Source: Candidatus Kuenenia stuttgartensis (GTDB lineage Bacteria; Planctomycetota; Planctomycetia; Pirellulales; UBA1268). From it: a stretch of 52,280 nucleotides of DNA. The translations under genes and the position numbers were made by a program. Positions within the stretch are counted from its first letter, which is position 1, and each line of letters opens with the position of its first letter. The notes under the pieces were generated by a model that was not told the DNA's origin, did no database searches, and was given only the letters and a program-made list of their open reading frames with translations. The stretch lies in assembly GCA_943332855.1 (NCBI GenBank), contig CALQRA010000006.1:1-52280 (forward strand). The letters run 5' to 3'. Of the stretch, positions 36,443 to 45,529 are shown in pieces.

Positions 36443-37275
36443 TCTTCCGCGTCGGCCTCCGGCTCCGTCGCTTCGAACTCGGCCTTGAGCTCCGCTTCGG
36501 CCTCAACTGCTGCTGTGCGGTCGGCACAAAACCAGGCGAGCCGGCCGAGGAGCCGGAAGTAGATCAGCCACGCGAGGCTCGACATCACACTCACGACCGC
36601 GATCGCCGCGTTTCCCCACAGTTGCCCGCCCCCGGGGGTCGGGGCGGTGAGGACGACGATCGTTGCCGCAGCGAGGAGGAGGATGGCGGTTGAGAGATAA
36701 AACCTCCCCCAGCCACCGGGGGCCACCCAGAACGTGCGGAGAAGGGGGAGCGAGACGACGTCGAAGAGCGCGCCGTTCTCGAGCAGCGAGAGGAGCACGA
36801 CGGGGAAGAGGAAGAAAAACCCCACCGGCACGCCGCCGTCGCTCTGGCTTCCGACCTGCCTCGACACCCAGGCCAGGCCTACCAGCGGCGCCACGCTGAT
36901 GCCGACGCCGGTGGCAATCACGAACGTCTCACCGATCCAGTCAAGAAACACCGCGGTCGGCCAACGCACGATCCTGTCGCAGCCGTTGGCGGTGTCTCCC
37001 ACGACCGCGAGCGCACAGGCCCCGGCCAGCGCGAACCAGATCATGACCGCAAACACCGTCAGCACGGTGAACATCGCGCCGAGAAACGAGAGCCTGCCGT
37101 CTCCACTTGCCATCAGCCGGAGGCTCTCGCGCACAAGCACACCGACCACAAACGCCAGCAACGCCAGCAGGAGCGTGCGACCGCGCACGCCGGGCGAGAA
37201 AGGAAACGACCACGTGCCGGTGAGAAACGGCTGCTCCGGCAGACGAGGGCGATGCGCACCACGCTTCTTTTTCAT
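36439..37275 (-). CDS. Multi-pass membrane protein
   Basis: 278 residues with about six transmembrane segments: LLLALLAFVVGVLV, LGAMFTVLTVFAVMIWFALAG, FVIATGVGISVAPLVGLAWV, VGFFFLFPVVLLSLLE, ILLLAAATIVVL and AAIAVVSVMSSLAWLIYF. The C-terminal tail (VEAEAELKAEFEATEPEADAED) is acidic and probably cytoplasmic. The start is ATG 37275 after GGGGGGGCG. I recognise no family. It is 32 bases after moeA on the same strand and is the last gene of the run that starts at 41431. Confidence 0.7.
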   Translation of the reverse strand: MKKKRGAHRPRLPEQPFLTGTWSFPFSPGVRGRTLLLALLAFVVGVLVRESLRLMASGDGRLSFLGAMFTVLTVFAVMIWFALAGACALAVVGDTANGCDRIVRWPTAVFLDWIGETFVIATGVGISVAPLVGLAWVSRQVGSQSDGGVPVGFFFLFPVVLLSLLENGALFDVVSLPLLRTFWVAPGGWGRFYLSTAILLLAAATIVVLTAPTPGGGQLWGNAAIAVVSVMSSLAWLIYFRLLGRLAWFCADRTAAVEAEAELKAEFEATEPEADAED

Positions 37276-37307
37276 CGCCCCCCCTTCCTCGCGCGCCGGC
37301 CCCGTTC

Positions 37308-38639
37308 TCACGCCCTGTCGAAATCGTCGCGGAGCATCACCACTTCGACCTCAGCCCCGGCCTCGGCACGACGAACCCCGGCGGCAAGCGCCAGATACGC
37401 GTCGGCGACCGCCAGCCCGACCAAGTCGGAGGAGCCCGTCCAGGGGAGCGGATGGGCGACAAGGCTGCCGTCGTCACGCGCTTCGAGCCGGCACGGCGCA
37501 TAGACCGGCCGATCCTCGGCCCCCTTCGCCGCCACCGCCAGCCGCGCCCGCCGCCGGGGCAAAGACAAGCGTTCCTGCGGCCAGCCGAGGAGAGAAGCGA
37601 GGGCAGGCCGGACGAAGAGATCGAAGCAGACAAGACTCGAGGCCGGATTGCCGGGGAGCCCGAAGACGAGGCACCGCCCGCCCCCGTCGGGGCGCGTGAA
37701 GACGCCAAACCACACCGGCTTCCCCGGCTTGAGACGGACCTTGTGGAAGATCTTCTCGACGCCACAAGCCCGGAAGGTGTCGGGAACGAGATCGAGATCA
37801 CCCGCCGAGACGCCACCGGAGAGGAGGAGGATGTCAGCCGCGAGCCCCTGCGCGACCGCCGCCCGGAGCGGCTCCGGCCGATCGACGACCGTCCCGAGGG
37901 CCACCGGCTCGCCACCGAGCACGGCGACGGCCGCGGCAATCATCGGGCCGTTGGAATTGCGCGTCTGACCAAAGCGGGGCACCGCCTCGGCGGCAACCAA
38001 CTCGCTCCCCGTAGAGAGGATCGCCACGCGCGGCCGCGGCACCACCAAGACATGCGTCGCCCCCGCCTCGGCCGCCAGGCCGACCGCTGCCGGCGTAAGC
38101 AGCGCACTCGCCGGGAGCACCTCGGTGCCTGCCCGGAATGCACAGCCCTGCAGGCCGACATGCTGCCCGGCGCGAAACCTCGGATCGACCAGCCGAACGA
38201 CCCCTCCGGCATGCACGCCGGCCGTTCCCTCGACGGCTAACTCGATCGGCACGACCGCATCGGCTCCCGCCGGAACCGGCGCGCCGGTCATGATCCGGGC
38301 ACAGGAGCCGGGGCGGATCGTGAGGCTCGAGGCATCGCCGGCCGCGAGATCGACGACAACGTCGAGCGTTACTGGCGCCTCGCTCGACCGTCCATCGCCA
38401 AGCAGATCGGCCGAACGGACGGCGAAGCCATCCATCATCGACCGGTCCCACGGTGGAGAATCGACGTCGGCGACGATCGCCGCGACGAGCCTTCGCCCGC
38501 GCCCCTCCTCCAGCCGCACGCGCCGCGGCGGAAGGAGGCGGGCATTCGCCACGACATGAGCCAGCGCCACTTCGAGATCGATCATCGCCTTTTTTCGGGC
38601 GGCAGCCCGCCCCTCCGGTGGCATCGCGGGCTTGGGCAT
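37308..38639 (-). CDS. moeA: Molybdopterin molybdotransferase
   Basis: 443 residues. MoeA inserts molybdenum into adenylated molybdopterin. WDRSMMDGFAVRSADL, RIMTGAPVPAGADAVVPIE, VAILSTGSELV, QTRNSNGPMI, LLSGGVSAGDLDLVP, and GLPGNPASSLVCFDLF are in family order. The ATG at 38639 shares its A with the pabA/trpG TGA (TGATG), indicating translational coupling; MIDLE at 38585 is an alternative start. No other molybdenum-cofactor gene is in the window. Confidence 0.95.
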   Translation of the reverse strand: MPKPAMPPEGRAAARKKAMIDLEVALAHVVANARLLPPRRVRLEEGRGRRLVAAIVADVDSPPWDRSMMDGFAVRSADLLGDGRSSEAPVTLDVVVDLAAGDASSLTIRPGSCARIMTGAPVPAGADAVVPIELAVEGTAGVHAGGVVRLVDPRFRAGQHVGLQGCAFRAGTEVLPASALLTPAAVGLAAEAGATHVLVVPRPRVAILSTGSELVAAEAVPRFGQTRNSNGPMIAAAVAVLGGEPVALGTVVDRPEPLRAAVAQGLAADILLLSGGVSAGDLDLVPDTFRACGVEKIFHKVRLKPGKPVWFGVFTRPDGGGRCLVFGLPGNPASSLVCFDLFVRPALASLLGWPQERLSLPRRRARLAVAAKGAEDRPVYAPCRLEARDDGSLVAHPLPWTGSSDLVGLAVADAYLALAAGVRRAEAGAEVEVVMLRDDFDRA

Positions 38640-39268
38640 CAACCGCTGGCCGCGGCCGACGAGAGAGCCGCCGGGATCGCCCCTGGGCCGACTGCGAGGA
38701 AGGCGCGGAGGAGATCATAGCCCGCGGGCGTCAGAAAACTCTCGGGGTGGAACTGGACTCCATAGATCGGCAGCGTGGCATGGCGGACGGCCATGATCTC
38801 GCGCGAGCCGTCGGGGGCGGTCGACCAGGCGTCGACATGGAACTCCCGGGGGAGCGTGGGCGGATCGATGACGAGGCTGTGGTAGCGAGTCGCCTCGATC
38901 GGGCTCTCCAGTCCGGCAAACAGCCCCTGCCCCGAATGCTCGATCCGGTCGACCTTGCCATGCATCAGCCGCTTGGCCCGAACGATCTTGCCGCCGAAGA
39001 CCTGTCCGATCGCCTGATGGCCGAGACAGACGCCGAGGATCGGCATCCGGCCGGCGAAGCGGCGGACGGCGTCGCAGGAGATCCCCGCCTCGTCAGGCGT
39101 GCAGGGTCCGGGGGAGATGACGAGGTGGCTTGGGGCGAGGGTGGCGATTGCTTCGCAATCGATCTGGTCGTTGCGATGGACCTCGATCGGCACGCCAGCA
39201 GCGATCTCACCGATCCGCTGGACGAGGTTCCAGGTGAAGGAGTCGTAGTTGTCGACGAGGAGGATCAT
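38639..39268 (-). CDS. Aminodeoxychorismate/anthranilate synthase component II
   Basis: 209-residue class I glutamine amidotransferase (PabA/TrpG). MILLVDNYDSFTWNLV, HLVISPGPCTPDEAG, the catalytic Cys in LGVCLGHQAIGQ, RYHSLVID and the His/Glu pair in VQFHPESFLT are clear. It supplies ammonia for p-aminobenzoate (folate) or anthranilate (tryptophan) synthesis; the chorismate-binding partner is not in the window, so pabA versus trpG cannot be decided. It is 5 bases after the ABM-domain gene and coupled to moeA. Confidence 0.93.
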   Translation of the reverse strand: MILLVDNYDSFTWNLVQRIGEIAAGVPIEVHRNDQIDCEAIATLAPSHLVISPGPCTPDEAGISCDAVRRFAGRMPILGVCLGHQAIGQVFGGKIVRAKRLMHGKVDRIEHSGQGLFAGLESPIEATRYHSLVIDPPTLPREFHVDAWSTAPDGSREIMAVRHATLPIYGVQFHPESFLTPAGYDLLRAFLAVGPGAIPAALSSAAASG

Positions 39269-39273
39269 CGGAT

Positions 39274-39561
39274 TCACCCCAGCAGTTCCGAGGGATGCCC
39301 CTCGCGGTCGATCAGCGGCAGGACGTGCGGCTTGTAGATCGTCGTGTAGGCCTCGGCGAGGCGATGGGCCTCGAGGGCCTCCCCCGACGCCCAGTGCTCG
39401 ACGAGGACAAAGCGGCGCGGCTCGACGGTCGAGTGATAGACATCGAACTTCAGACACCCGGGCTCCGTGAGACTGCCGCGCCGCTGCTGACCGAGAAGGT
39501 CGCGGACGCGGGGGACGTCGGCCGGATCGCGGACGAGGATCATGACAGTGAGATGGATCAT
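39274..39561 (-). CDS. Antibiotic biosynthesis monooxygenase (ABM) domain protein
   Basis: 95 residues of a ferredoxin-like ABM domain: IHLTVMILVRDPADVPRVRDLL, EPGCLKFDVYHSTVEPRRFVLVEHWASGEALEAH, and ending HVLPLIDREG. The EPGCLKFDVY...F.L.E.W segment is diagnostic. Such proteins dimerise and act as heme-degrading or quinol monooxygenases, or are just ligand binding. Clean ATG at 39561 and 5 bases to the next gene; the gene lies in the minus-strand run from 41431. Confidence 0.85.
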   Translation of the reverse strand: MIHLTVMILVRDPADVPRVRDLLGQQRRGSLTEPGCLKFDVYHSTVEPRRFVLVEHWASGEALEAHRLAEAYTTIYKPHVLPLIDREGHPSELLG

Positions 39562-39585
39562 GGCGGATTCCTGCGGAGTAAGCCG

Positions 39586-40425
39586 CTAGCCTACCAGCAG
39601 TTTGGTCACCGGCGGCGCGACCCAATCGCCCCGCCGGGCGAGGATCCGCAGATACGGAGGGAGGAAGGCGGCCCGGTCGGCAAACGACCCCGGCTCGGCA
39701 CCCGGCCGGGTGTGATCGGGTTCGCAGAGATCTTCGATGACAAACCCCGCCCCACAGATCCCGCCGAGGAGCGCGGAGAGCCCGTGGAAAAACTCCTGCG
39801 TCCCCGGCTCGCGGAGCCGCGACGGCGGGGCCGGGGGGAGCGGTTCGCGGCGGTCGGCGCGGTGCTCGAGCTCCCACCGGCCGCCGGGGCCGGGGACGAG
39901 GCCAGCCTGGAGGCTCGCCGGATGTTTGTGCTGGCTCACATACCGCCCCCCCGGCCGGGTCACCCGCGCCACCTCGCGGAACACGCTTCCGACTTCGGGG
40001 ACGTAGCAGGTGCTCACCGGATGGATGACGAGATCGAAGCGGGCGGTGGCGAACATCCGCAGGTCGTCCATCGAGGTCTGGACGATCTCCAGATCGAGCC
40101 GCCGTTCGGCGGCCACCTGCCGGTCGAGGGCAAGCATCGCCGGGGAGAGATCAACGACGGTCACCCGCGCCCCGGCCGCGGCATAGAGGGGGCCATGCTT
40201 GCCGCCACCGGCCGCGAGGCAGAGGAGCTCGAGGCCATCGAGCCGCGCCGGGAGCCACGGCCTCCCCGTCGGCCCCCCGCTCCCCAGCCAGCGGCGCGGA
40301 TCGTCAAACGCCTCGTCGACGGCCGGGCGGGCCAGCGCCGCCTGCGCGGTCGCCAGCCGGTCCCAGGCGCGGGCATTGGAGGCCAGCGCCGCCTCACGCC
40401 GCTGGCGGTCGGTGGGATCGTGCAT
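39586..40425 (-). CDS. Class I SAM-dependent methyltransferase
   Basis: 279 residues. LLCLAAGGGKHGPLYAAAGARVTVVDLS is the SAM-binding motif I with the acidic end of strand 2. FDLVIHPVSTCYVPEVGSVFREVARVTRPGGRYVS is the motif IV-VI region. The ORF is open to 40527, but the ATG at 40425 begins a charged helix (DPTDRQRREAALA). It lies 24 bases upstream of the ABM gene and 40 after the DUF1559 gene. The substrate is unknown; a small-molecule or quinone methylase is possible. Confidence 0.87.
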   Translation of the reverse strand: MHDPTDRQRREAALASNARAWDRLATAQAALARPAVDEAFDDPRRWLGSGGPTGRPWLPARLDGLELLCLAAGGGKHGPLYAAAGARVTVVDLSPAMLALDRQVAAERRLDLEIVQTSMDDLRMFATARFDLVIHPVSTCYVPEVGSVFREVARVTRPGGRYVSQHKHPASLQAGLVPGPGGRWELEHRADRREPLPPAPPSRLREPGTQEFFHGLSALLGGICGAGFVIEDLCEPDHTRPGAEPGSFADRAAFLPPYLRILARRGDWVAPPVTKLLVG

Positions 40426-40465
40426 GAGCGGGCTCGCTGATTCCTGCGCTGATTCCCGCGCCGGC

Positions 40466-41431
40466 TCAATCGCGGTCGTAGAGGGCGTCGCGGGTGGTCG
40501 GATCGCGCGGCTCGCCGTCACAGACAAACCCCAGCTTCTTCCGCTCCATCAGCGCCGCCTGTTCGGCGGTGAGGTATGTCTCGCCCGGGACGTCGACGGC
40601 AAACTTCCACGGCCGCTGTTCGACATGGCCGTCGAGAAAGCAGACGTTGGCCTGCGTGGCATGGCGGAAGTGGACGGTGGGGAAATTGCCGCTGGGGGGG
40701 ACCAGGCCGCCAAGATTCTCGAGGAACTTGAGGTCGTAGCGAACCTGAGCGCTGTCGGCGAAGGCAATCGTCCGCTGCGTCTCGCAGACACTGGCGAGTT
40801 TGAAACGCCGGTCCTTGTCCTCGAGCTTCGGCGTGTAGTCGGCGTCGTAGCCGATCACCGTTCCTGGCCCGAGGGCGGGGTTGTAGTCGAAGCCGCTGCA
40901 CATCGCGCCGTAGGTGAAGGCGTCAATCTCGGAGCGGCCGAACGACGGGCACTGGTAGGCAGCGACGTTCCCTTCCATGAACGGGGTGAGGAAGCCGGTC
41001 GTGAAGTCGATCTGCTCGCTGCCTCCGGCCGGGTCGGCCGAAACGGTGCCGAACCAGTAGCGGCTGCTGCCGGGGTAGGGATATTCTCCGGCGAGCGTAC
41101 CGGCGATCCGCCGGGCGTCGTCGAGCTTCAGCGGCGGTAGCCGGCCGCGCTGCGCGTCGGTGAAGAGCTGCACCGCCAAGCCGAGCTGCCGTAGGTTGCT
41201 TGAACAGGCGGCGGTGCGGGCGGCTTCCCGGGTCGACTGGACGGCCGGGAGAAGCAGCCCCAGAAGGACCCCAATGATCGAGATCACGACGAGGAGCTCG
41301 ACGAGGGTAAAGGCCCGCGGCCGGCGTGGGGCCGGCGAAATGCCACGGGGAATCAGCGCACCAACGACCGCCGTGCCCACGGTGGCGCCCCGCGGGCGCA
41401 GGGGTAGCCCAGCAAAGAACGAACGGATCAT
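40466..41431 (-). CDS. DUF1559 prepilin-like protein under a cobalamin riboswitch
   Basis: 321 residues with the prepilin cleavage/methylation segment [27 protein letters not shown], then [14 protein letters not shown], and the H-X9-DG motif ([14 protein letters not shown]) near the end, typical of the very large planctomycetal DUF1559 family. Such proteins are probably exported pseudopilins or surface proteins. ATG 41431 follows GAGGAGG by about 8 bases. It is the first gene downstream of a clear cobalamin riboswitch (41628-41834), so it is expected to be repressed when B12 is plentiful. A role in cobalamin acquisition is inference. Confidence 0.9.
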   Translation of the reverse strand: MIRSFFAGLPLRPRGATVGTAVVGALIPRGISPAPRRPRAFTLVELLVVISIIGVLLGLLLPAVQSTREAARTAACSSNLRQLGLAVQLFTDAQRGRLPPLKLDDARRIAGTLAGEYPYPGSSRYWFGTVSADPAGGSEQIDFTTGFLTPFMEGNVAAYQCPSFGRSEIDAFTYGAMCSGFDYNPALGPGTVIGYDADYTPKLEDKDRRFKLASVCETQRTIAFADSAQVRYDLKFLENLGGLVPPSGNFPTVHFRHATQANVCFLDGHVEQRPWKFAVDVPGETYLTAEQAALMERKKLGFVCDGEPRDPTTRDALYDRD

Positions 41432-41487
41432 AAACAGCCTCCTCGGGTGGTGCCGGGCCCCACCCTGCCGACGACGATCCCGCCCAC

Positions 41488-41586
41488 CAGCCCGCTCACG
41501 GGCTGACGGAACGCAGACCCGACCCTGCGGGCCACGGCCTGGGGATTCCGCCGACTCCTTCCGATACAGCCCCGCGCGTGCGGGGC
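41488..41586 (-). promoter_or_regulatory. Hairpins of the likely riboswitch expression platform
   Basis: Two perfect 7-bp hairpins lie between aptamer and gene: 41569-41586 (GCCCCGC/GCGGGGC, 4-base loop) and 41488-41505 (CAGCCCG/CGGGCTG, 4-base loop). Neither is followed by a U-tract, so translation control or a weak terminator is more likely than a standard intrinsic terminator. Confidence 0.4.
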
Positions 41587-41627
41587 GTGCCCGTGGTGCC
41601 GCCCTCGCAGCAATCACGCGCTCCTGG

Positions 41628-41834
41628 GACGATTGGTAGGTCTTCTGACTCCCGGGCCGACGTTGCCGCCTTCTCACGCCCGCCCCCCCCACGTCACATG
41701 GGGGGAGAGAAACGCAATGGCATCGATGACAACGGTCGTCCTGCCCAGTTACAGCGGCGGGGCCGTCCCGGAATCGCACCGGAGTTCCCTGTTGAGCCCC
41801 CCGTCGCCAGCTGCGGCGGAGGGGCACCAGCGTC
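41628..41834 (-). ncRNA. Cobalamin (B12) riboswitch aptamer
   Basis: Read on the minus strand, this region has the consensus elements of the class in order: AGGGAACTCCGGTGCGATTCCGGGACGG-like core (shortened here), CCCGCCGCTGTAA, GCCATTG (the GCCACTG position), GAGAAGG, and the B12 box GGGAGTCAGAAGACCTACC. P1 can form between GACG at the 5' end and CGTC at the 3' end. It sits right after a promoter (41844-41871) and 197 bases before the DUF1559 ATG. Confidence 0.93.
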
Positions 41835-41843
41835 TGGGAGCTG

Positions 41844-41871
41844 AGTCTAGGGGCGGGGCAGACCCTGTCAA
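41844..41871 (-). promoter_or_regulatory. Promoter of the riboswitch transcript
   Basis: On the minus strand, a perfect TTGACA (41866-41871), a 16-base spacer, then TAGACT (41844-41849). The expected transcription start, near 41837, falls at the first base of the aptamer, which supports both calls. Confidence 0.7.
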
Positions 41872-42300
41872 TGAGAACCGGCGACGGCCTTACAACCGGC
41901 AGCGCTTGCCAGCCGGGAGCGCGGGCGCGTGAAGCTGTACCTAAGGGGTGAGGATGCGCGTCACACTGTATCGGTTGGAGGGCCTCCAGCCGCAAGGTTT
42001 ACCCCTTCGAAACGGCGTGCAAAGTCTTCCCAACAGTCACCACAAGTCCTTGAAACCAAGAAACTTGCAGCACACTCAAGCCGCTTTCCCAAGCCGTCCG
42101 ATACCCCAAGTGTCCCCCGGGGCATCACTGTGCCCTTCGGGTAATCAGGGGGCGACAGCAACCTGCCATAAATCGAGTCACGGAATGACTCGACAGGCCT
42201 GTCGCGGGAAAGTTCGTGGATCACTCCTCGGGGTGACCTAGCCTCGCGATCGGGACCTCAAACCTCTCGCGTGATCCATAAGCAAAGGAGATGTGGCTCT
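41872..42300 (+). other. Leader/promoter region of the Cys-rich gene
   Basis: About 430 bases without a gene, lower in GC from 41930 on. It holds several hairpins: 41973-41993 (GGTTGGAGG/CCTCCAGCC), 42109-42158 (nested, with GGGCA/TGCCC), and 42174-42192 (CGAGTCA/TGACTCG). AAAGGAGA at 42285-42292 is a good ribosome binding site for 42301. I see no clear -35/-10 pair. It may be a structured 5' untranslated region. Confidence 0.4.
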
Positions 42301-43074
42301 ATGAAGCGTATGTTGTTCCTCGGTGCGCTGGTCCTCGGCGTGACGGTCTGTAGCCAGTCCTTCGGTTTCGAGATCCTTGACCGGATGCTCGGCTGCAAGA
42401 AGGGTGGCACGTCGTGCACGGAGCCCAGCTGTGGCGCTGGCAACGGCTGTGCCGATGCTTGTGAGCCCGGTTGTGCTGCCGGCAACGGCTGCCTCAGTGG
42501 CTGTGGTGCGGAGCCCGGATGTGCGGCCGGTAACGGCTGTGCGGAACCGGCTTGCGACGCTGGCAACGGGTGCACGGACGGTGGTTGCACCGCTGCCCCG
42601 AAGTGCCGCAAGAAGCACTCGCTGTTCGGTGGGCTGAAGGGGCTGTTTGACGGCTGCAAGCGGAAGAGCACGAGCTGCACCAGCGCGAGCTGCTGCGGTG
42701 CGGAGCCCGCCTGCGACGCCGGCAACGGCTGCCTCGGTGGGAATGGTTCCGAGCCCGGATGTGCGGCTGGCAACGGGTGTGGTGCGGAGCCCGGATGTGC
42801 GGCTGGCAACGGCTGTGCGGAACCGGCCTGCGGTGCTGGCAATGGCTGTGCTGACTCGGGGTGCACTGCTGCCCCCCGCAAGAAGCACGTGAAGGGTTCG
42901 ATCCTCGGTGGGTTGTTCAAGTCTCTCCACAGCAAGAAGGGCTGCAGCAAGAGCTGCACGAGCAGCAGCTGCTGCGGCGACGCCGTCGAGCCGGGCTGCG
43001 GTGCCGAGCCTGGGTGCGGTGCTGGTAACGGCTGCGGCAACGGCTGCAGCGATCCGGCCTGCAGTGCTCGCTGA
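42301..43074 (+). CDS. Exported Cys-rich protein made of EPxCxAGNGC repeats
   Basis: 257 residues. A signal peptide (MLFLGALVLGVTVCSQSFGFE) is followed by about nine copies of EP(G/A/S)C(A/G/D)AGNGC, interrupted by two basic segments (CRKKHSLFGGLKGLFDGCKRK and RKKHVKGSILGGLFKSLHSKK). About 37 Cys residues make up 14% of the protein. Disulfide cross-linking or metal binding at the cell surface is plausible. A good ribosome binding site (AAAGGAGA) precedes the ATG. No homologous family is known to me; the repeats are also visible in DNA, so recombination may change their number. It ends at a strong terminator. Confidence 0.8.
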   Translation: MKRMLFLGALVLGVTVCSQSFGFEILDRMLGCKKGGTSCTEPSCGAGNGCADACEPGCAAGNGCLSGCGAEPGCAAGNGCAEPACDAGNGCTDGGCTAAPKCRKKHSLFGGLKGLFDGCKRKSTSCTSASCCGAEPACDAGNGCLGGNGSEPGCAAGNGCGAEPGCAAGNGCAEPACGAGNGCADSGCTAAPRKKHVKGSILGGLFKSLHSKKGCSKSCTSSSCCGDAVEPGCGAEPGCGAGNGCGNGCSDPACSAR

Positions 43075-43216
43075 ACGAGTCTCCAACCGACCTTCGATTC
43101 ATCGGTTGATCGCAAGACCAGCAGGATGAGTCAGGACAGAAGGACCCGTGTCAGTCGGATGAAGACAGTGCGATAGGTCGAAACGGACTACCCGTTGCCC
43201 GACTTCGGCCAGTGAG

Positions 43217-43254
43217 CTCCGCCCGGGACCAAAAGTCCCGGGCGGAGTTTTTTT
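43217..43254 (+). terminator. Strong intrinsic terminator
   Basis: A perfect 13-bp stem CTCCGCCCGGGAC/GTCCCGGGCGGAG with loop CAAAA, followed by seven Ts (43248-43254). It lies 142 bases after the Cys-rich gene and 20 before the convergent ABC gene. Confidence 0.95.
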
Positions 43255-43274
43255 GTTGCCATCGGGCCCGGCCT

Positions 43275-44000
43275 TCAGCGCCCCGCAGCCGTGAGGATCT
43301 CTGCCGGAGGGCCGGCCCGGTGGACCCGCCCCGCGACGAGCTCCACCACCTGCGTCGCCGCCCGCCGGGCGAAGCCGTGGTCGTGCGTCACCACGACCAT
43401 CGTCTGGCCACCGCGGGCCAGCTCCACGATGACGTCAAGCACCTCGGCGGACATCTGAGGATCGAGGGCGCTGGTCGGCTCGTCGAAGAGCATCACCCGT
43501 GGCTCCATCGCCAGGCTCCGGGCAATCGCCACGCGTTGCTGCTGGCCGCCGGAGAGCGTTGCCGGACGGGCGTCGGCGAACCGGGCGAGGCCGACGCGAT
43601 CGAGGAGTTTGAGCCCCCGGCCGCGGGCCTCGGACGGTGGCACGCCGCGCACGATCCGCGGGGCGAGGGTGACGTTGTCGATCGCGGAGAGATGGGGGAA
43701 GAGGTTGAATCCCTGGAACACCATCCCCACGTCGCGGCGGACGCGCTCGAGGGCCCGCGGGGGATGGTCTCCGGCGACGAGCTGGTGGCCGGCAATCATC
43801 ACCCGCCCAGCGGCGAAGGTTTCGAGGCCGTTCAGGCAGCGGAGGAGTGTGCTCTTGCCGCCGCCGGAGGGCCCCACGAGCGTCGTCACCGTTCCCTCGG
43901 CCACCGCCAGCGTGACCGCATCGAGGATCCGGTTGCCGGCCCGGACCGCGGCGAGGGAGTCGACTTCGATCATGACCGCTCGCTCCGCGGGGGCTTTCAT
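43275..44000 (-). CDS. Amino-acid-type ABC transporter ATPase
   Basis: 241 residues, the GlnQ/HisP-like ATP-binding subunit. Walker [11 protein letters not shown]-loop [10 protein letters not shown], signature [10 protein letters not shown], Walker [13 protein letters not shown] and H-loop VVVTHDH are all present. The start ATG at 44000 overlaps the stop of the permease (ATGA), so it is translationally coupled. It is the last gene of the GTPase/ABC operon and ends at the strong terminator of the opposite strand. Confidence 0.95.
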   Translation of the reverse strand: MKAPAERAVMIEVDSLAAVRAGNRILDAVTLAVAEGTVTTLVGPSGGGKSTLLRCLNGLETFAAGRVMIAGHQLVAGDHPPRALERVRRDVGMVFQGFNLFPHLSAIDNVTLAPRIVRGVPPSEARGRGLKLLDRVGLARFADARPATLSGGQQQRVAIARSLAMEPRVMLFDEPTSALDPQMSAEVLDVIVELARGGQTMVVVTHDHGFARRAATQVVELVAGRVHRAGPPAEILTAAGR

Positions 44001-45529
44001 GCCTGGGACCGCTCTGAGCGGCGCTCGAGCCGGCGTTCGAACCAGCGCGAAAGCAGGGACAACGGCCAGCTCATCGCGAGATACAACAGCGCCGTCACCA
44101 CCGCGAGTTCGGCGATCCTCCCTGTCGAGAGCGCGAGCACGCTGTAGCGCTTTGTCAACTCGATGACGGTGATCGCCGAGCAGACGCTCGTGTCTTTGAA
44201 CAGCGCGATGAAGTCGCTCGTCACCGGCGGCATCACGATCCGCACCGCCTGCGGCACGAGCACATGCCGCAGGCTCTGCCACTTCGTCATCCCCAGGGCG
44301 AGGGCCGCCTCGAACTGCCCCGCCGGCACCGCCTTGAGCCCCGCCCGGTAGATCTCCGATTCATAGGCCGAGTAGTTCATCGCCAGCCCGAGGATCGCGG
44401 CCACGAGCGCCGGCAGCGCGAGCCCCACCTTGGGGAGGAGAAAGAAGAGGGCGTACAGCTGGAGCATCAGCGGCGTACCCCGGAGGATCTCGACGTACCC
44501 GGCCAGGAACGGCCGCAGCCAGGCCGGGCCGTGGAGCCGGCCGACCGCCACCGCCAGACCGATGAGGATCGCCAGCGGGAACGACGCCACCGAGAGGAGG
44601 ATCGTCATTCCAGCCGAGCGGAGGAGGAGAGGCAGCGCCCCGCGGATCAGATCGGCGAGGCTGCCGCGCTGCGCCGGCGGCACTTCGGCCGCGTCGCGAA
44701 GGAGGAGCATCTGCTGCCGCCCGGCGAGATCCCAGCGGTCGTAGAGTGCTTTGAGCCGGCCGTCGGTGATCATTTTCCCCAGGGCCTCGTCGATCGCCGC
44801 CGAGAGCCGCGGCGTGTCGGGAGCGGTAAGAATGGTGTAGGTGCCGCCAGCGAACGGCCGGCCGATGCCGCGCAGCTCGCCGAAGCGATCGGCATTGAAA
44901 GAGGCGATGCAGTCGTCCATGACCACGGCGTCGAGCACGCGGCCGCGGAGCTGCTCGAGGCAGTCGACGGTGCCGTCGTAGCCGACGACCTCCACGGCGA
45001 GATCGGTGCGGCGGCGCATCTCGATCTCCGCCGCCGATCCGGTCAGCACCCCGACCCGCCAAGGCCCCCGTGGCCCCTCCTTCGCCAGGGCCTCGGGAGA
45101 GTCGAGCGGGGAATCCCGACGGGCGACGAGCTGGAGCGCGTAGGCGAAATAGGGGCGCGAGCAACGCCAGTCGCGGGCCCGCTCGGGGGTCGATTCGATG
45201 CCATTGATGACGCAGTCGGCGGCTCGGCCGAGGAGGAGTGGGAGACGGTCCCACTGCCCCTGCTGGAAGCGCGCTTTCACGCCGAGCTCCGCCGCGAGCA
45301 TGTCGGCGAGATCGACCTCGAAGCCGGCCAGCCGGGTCGGACTCTCGGGATCGACATAGACGTGGGGGCCGCCCCCTTCCTGGTCGGCCCCCCACACGAG
45401 CTCCCCGCGGGCGCGGACGTCGTCGAGCTCGGCGGCCGTGGCGGCCGCGGTGATGAGGCCGAACCAGCAGGCTGCGACCGCCCGCCACCACCGCCAACCG
45501 CAGCGTTCTCCCCGGCGACCGCCGGTCAT
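43997..45529 (-). CDS. Fused substrate-binding protein and permease of an amino-acid-type ABC importer
   Basis: 510 residues. A signal peptide ([16 protein letters not shown]) is followed by a type-II solute-binding domain (about 35-260; [44 protein letters not shown]). The permease then spans about 285-505, with TM segments and the EAA loop [19 protein letters not shown]. GlnPQ-like fusions exist in Gram-positive bacteria; here it presumably dimerises and binds polar amino acids. It overlaps the upstream GTPase and downstream ATPase genes by 4 bases each. Confidence 0.92.
   Translation of the reverse strand: MTGGRRGERCGWRWWRAVAACWFGLITAAATAAELDDVRARGELVWGADQEGGGPHVYVDPESPTRLAGFEVDLADMLAAELGVKARFQQGQWDRLPLLLGRAADCVINGIESTPERARDWRCSRPYFAYALQLVARRDSPLDSPEALAKEGPRGPWRVGVLTGSAAEIEMRRRTDLAVEVVGYDGTVDCLEQLRGRVLDAVVMDDCIASFNADRFGELRGIGRPFAGGTYTILTAPDTPRLSAAIDEALGKMITDGRLKALYDRWDLAGRQQMLLLRDAAEVPPAQRGSLADLIRGALPLLLRSAGMTILLSVASFPLAILIGLAVAVGRLHGPAWLRPFLAGYVEILRGTPLMLQLYALFFLLPKVGLALPALVAAILGLAMNYSAYESEIYRAGLKAVPAGQFEAALALGMTKWQSLRHVLVPQAVRIVMPPVTSDFIALFKDTSVCSAITVIELTKRYSVLALSTGRIAELAVVTALLYLAMSWPLSLLSRWFERRLERRSERSQA

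Noticed and set aside
40466..41995. Open frame extending the DUF1559 gene to 41995
   Set aside because: The extension covers the riboswitch aptamer and promoter; ATG 41431 has a good ribosome binding site.
42301..43074. CRISPR-like or tandem-repeat array in the Cys-rich region
   Set aside because: The repeats are coding (EPxCxAGNGC), of variable spacing, and in frame.
42258..43115. 285-residue Pro/Gln-rich ORF antisense to the Cys-rich gene
   Set aside because: A mirror of the repeat unit; the plus strand has a signal peptide, ribosome binding site and terminator.
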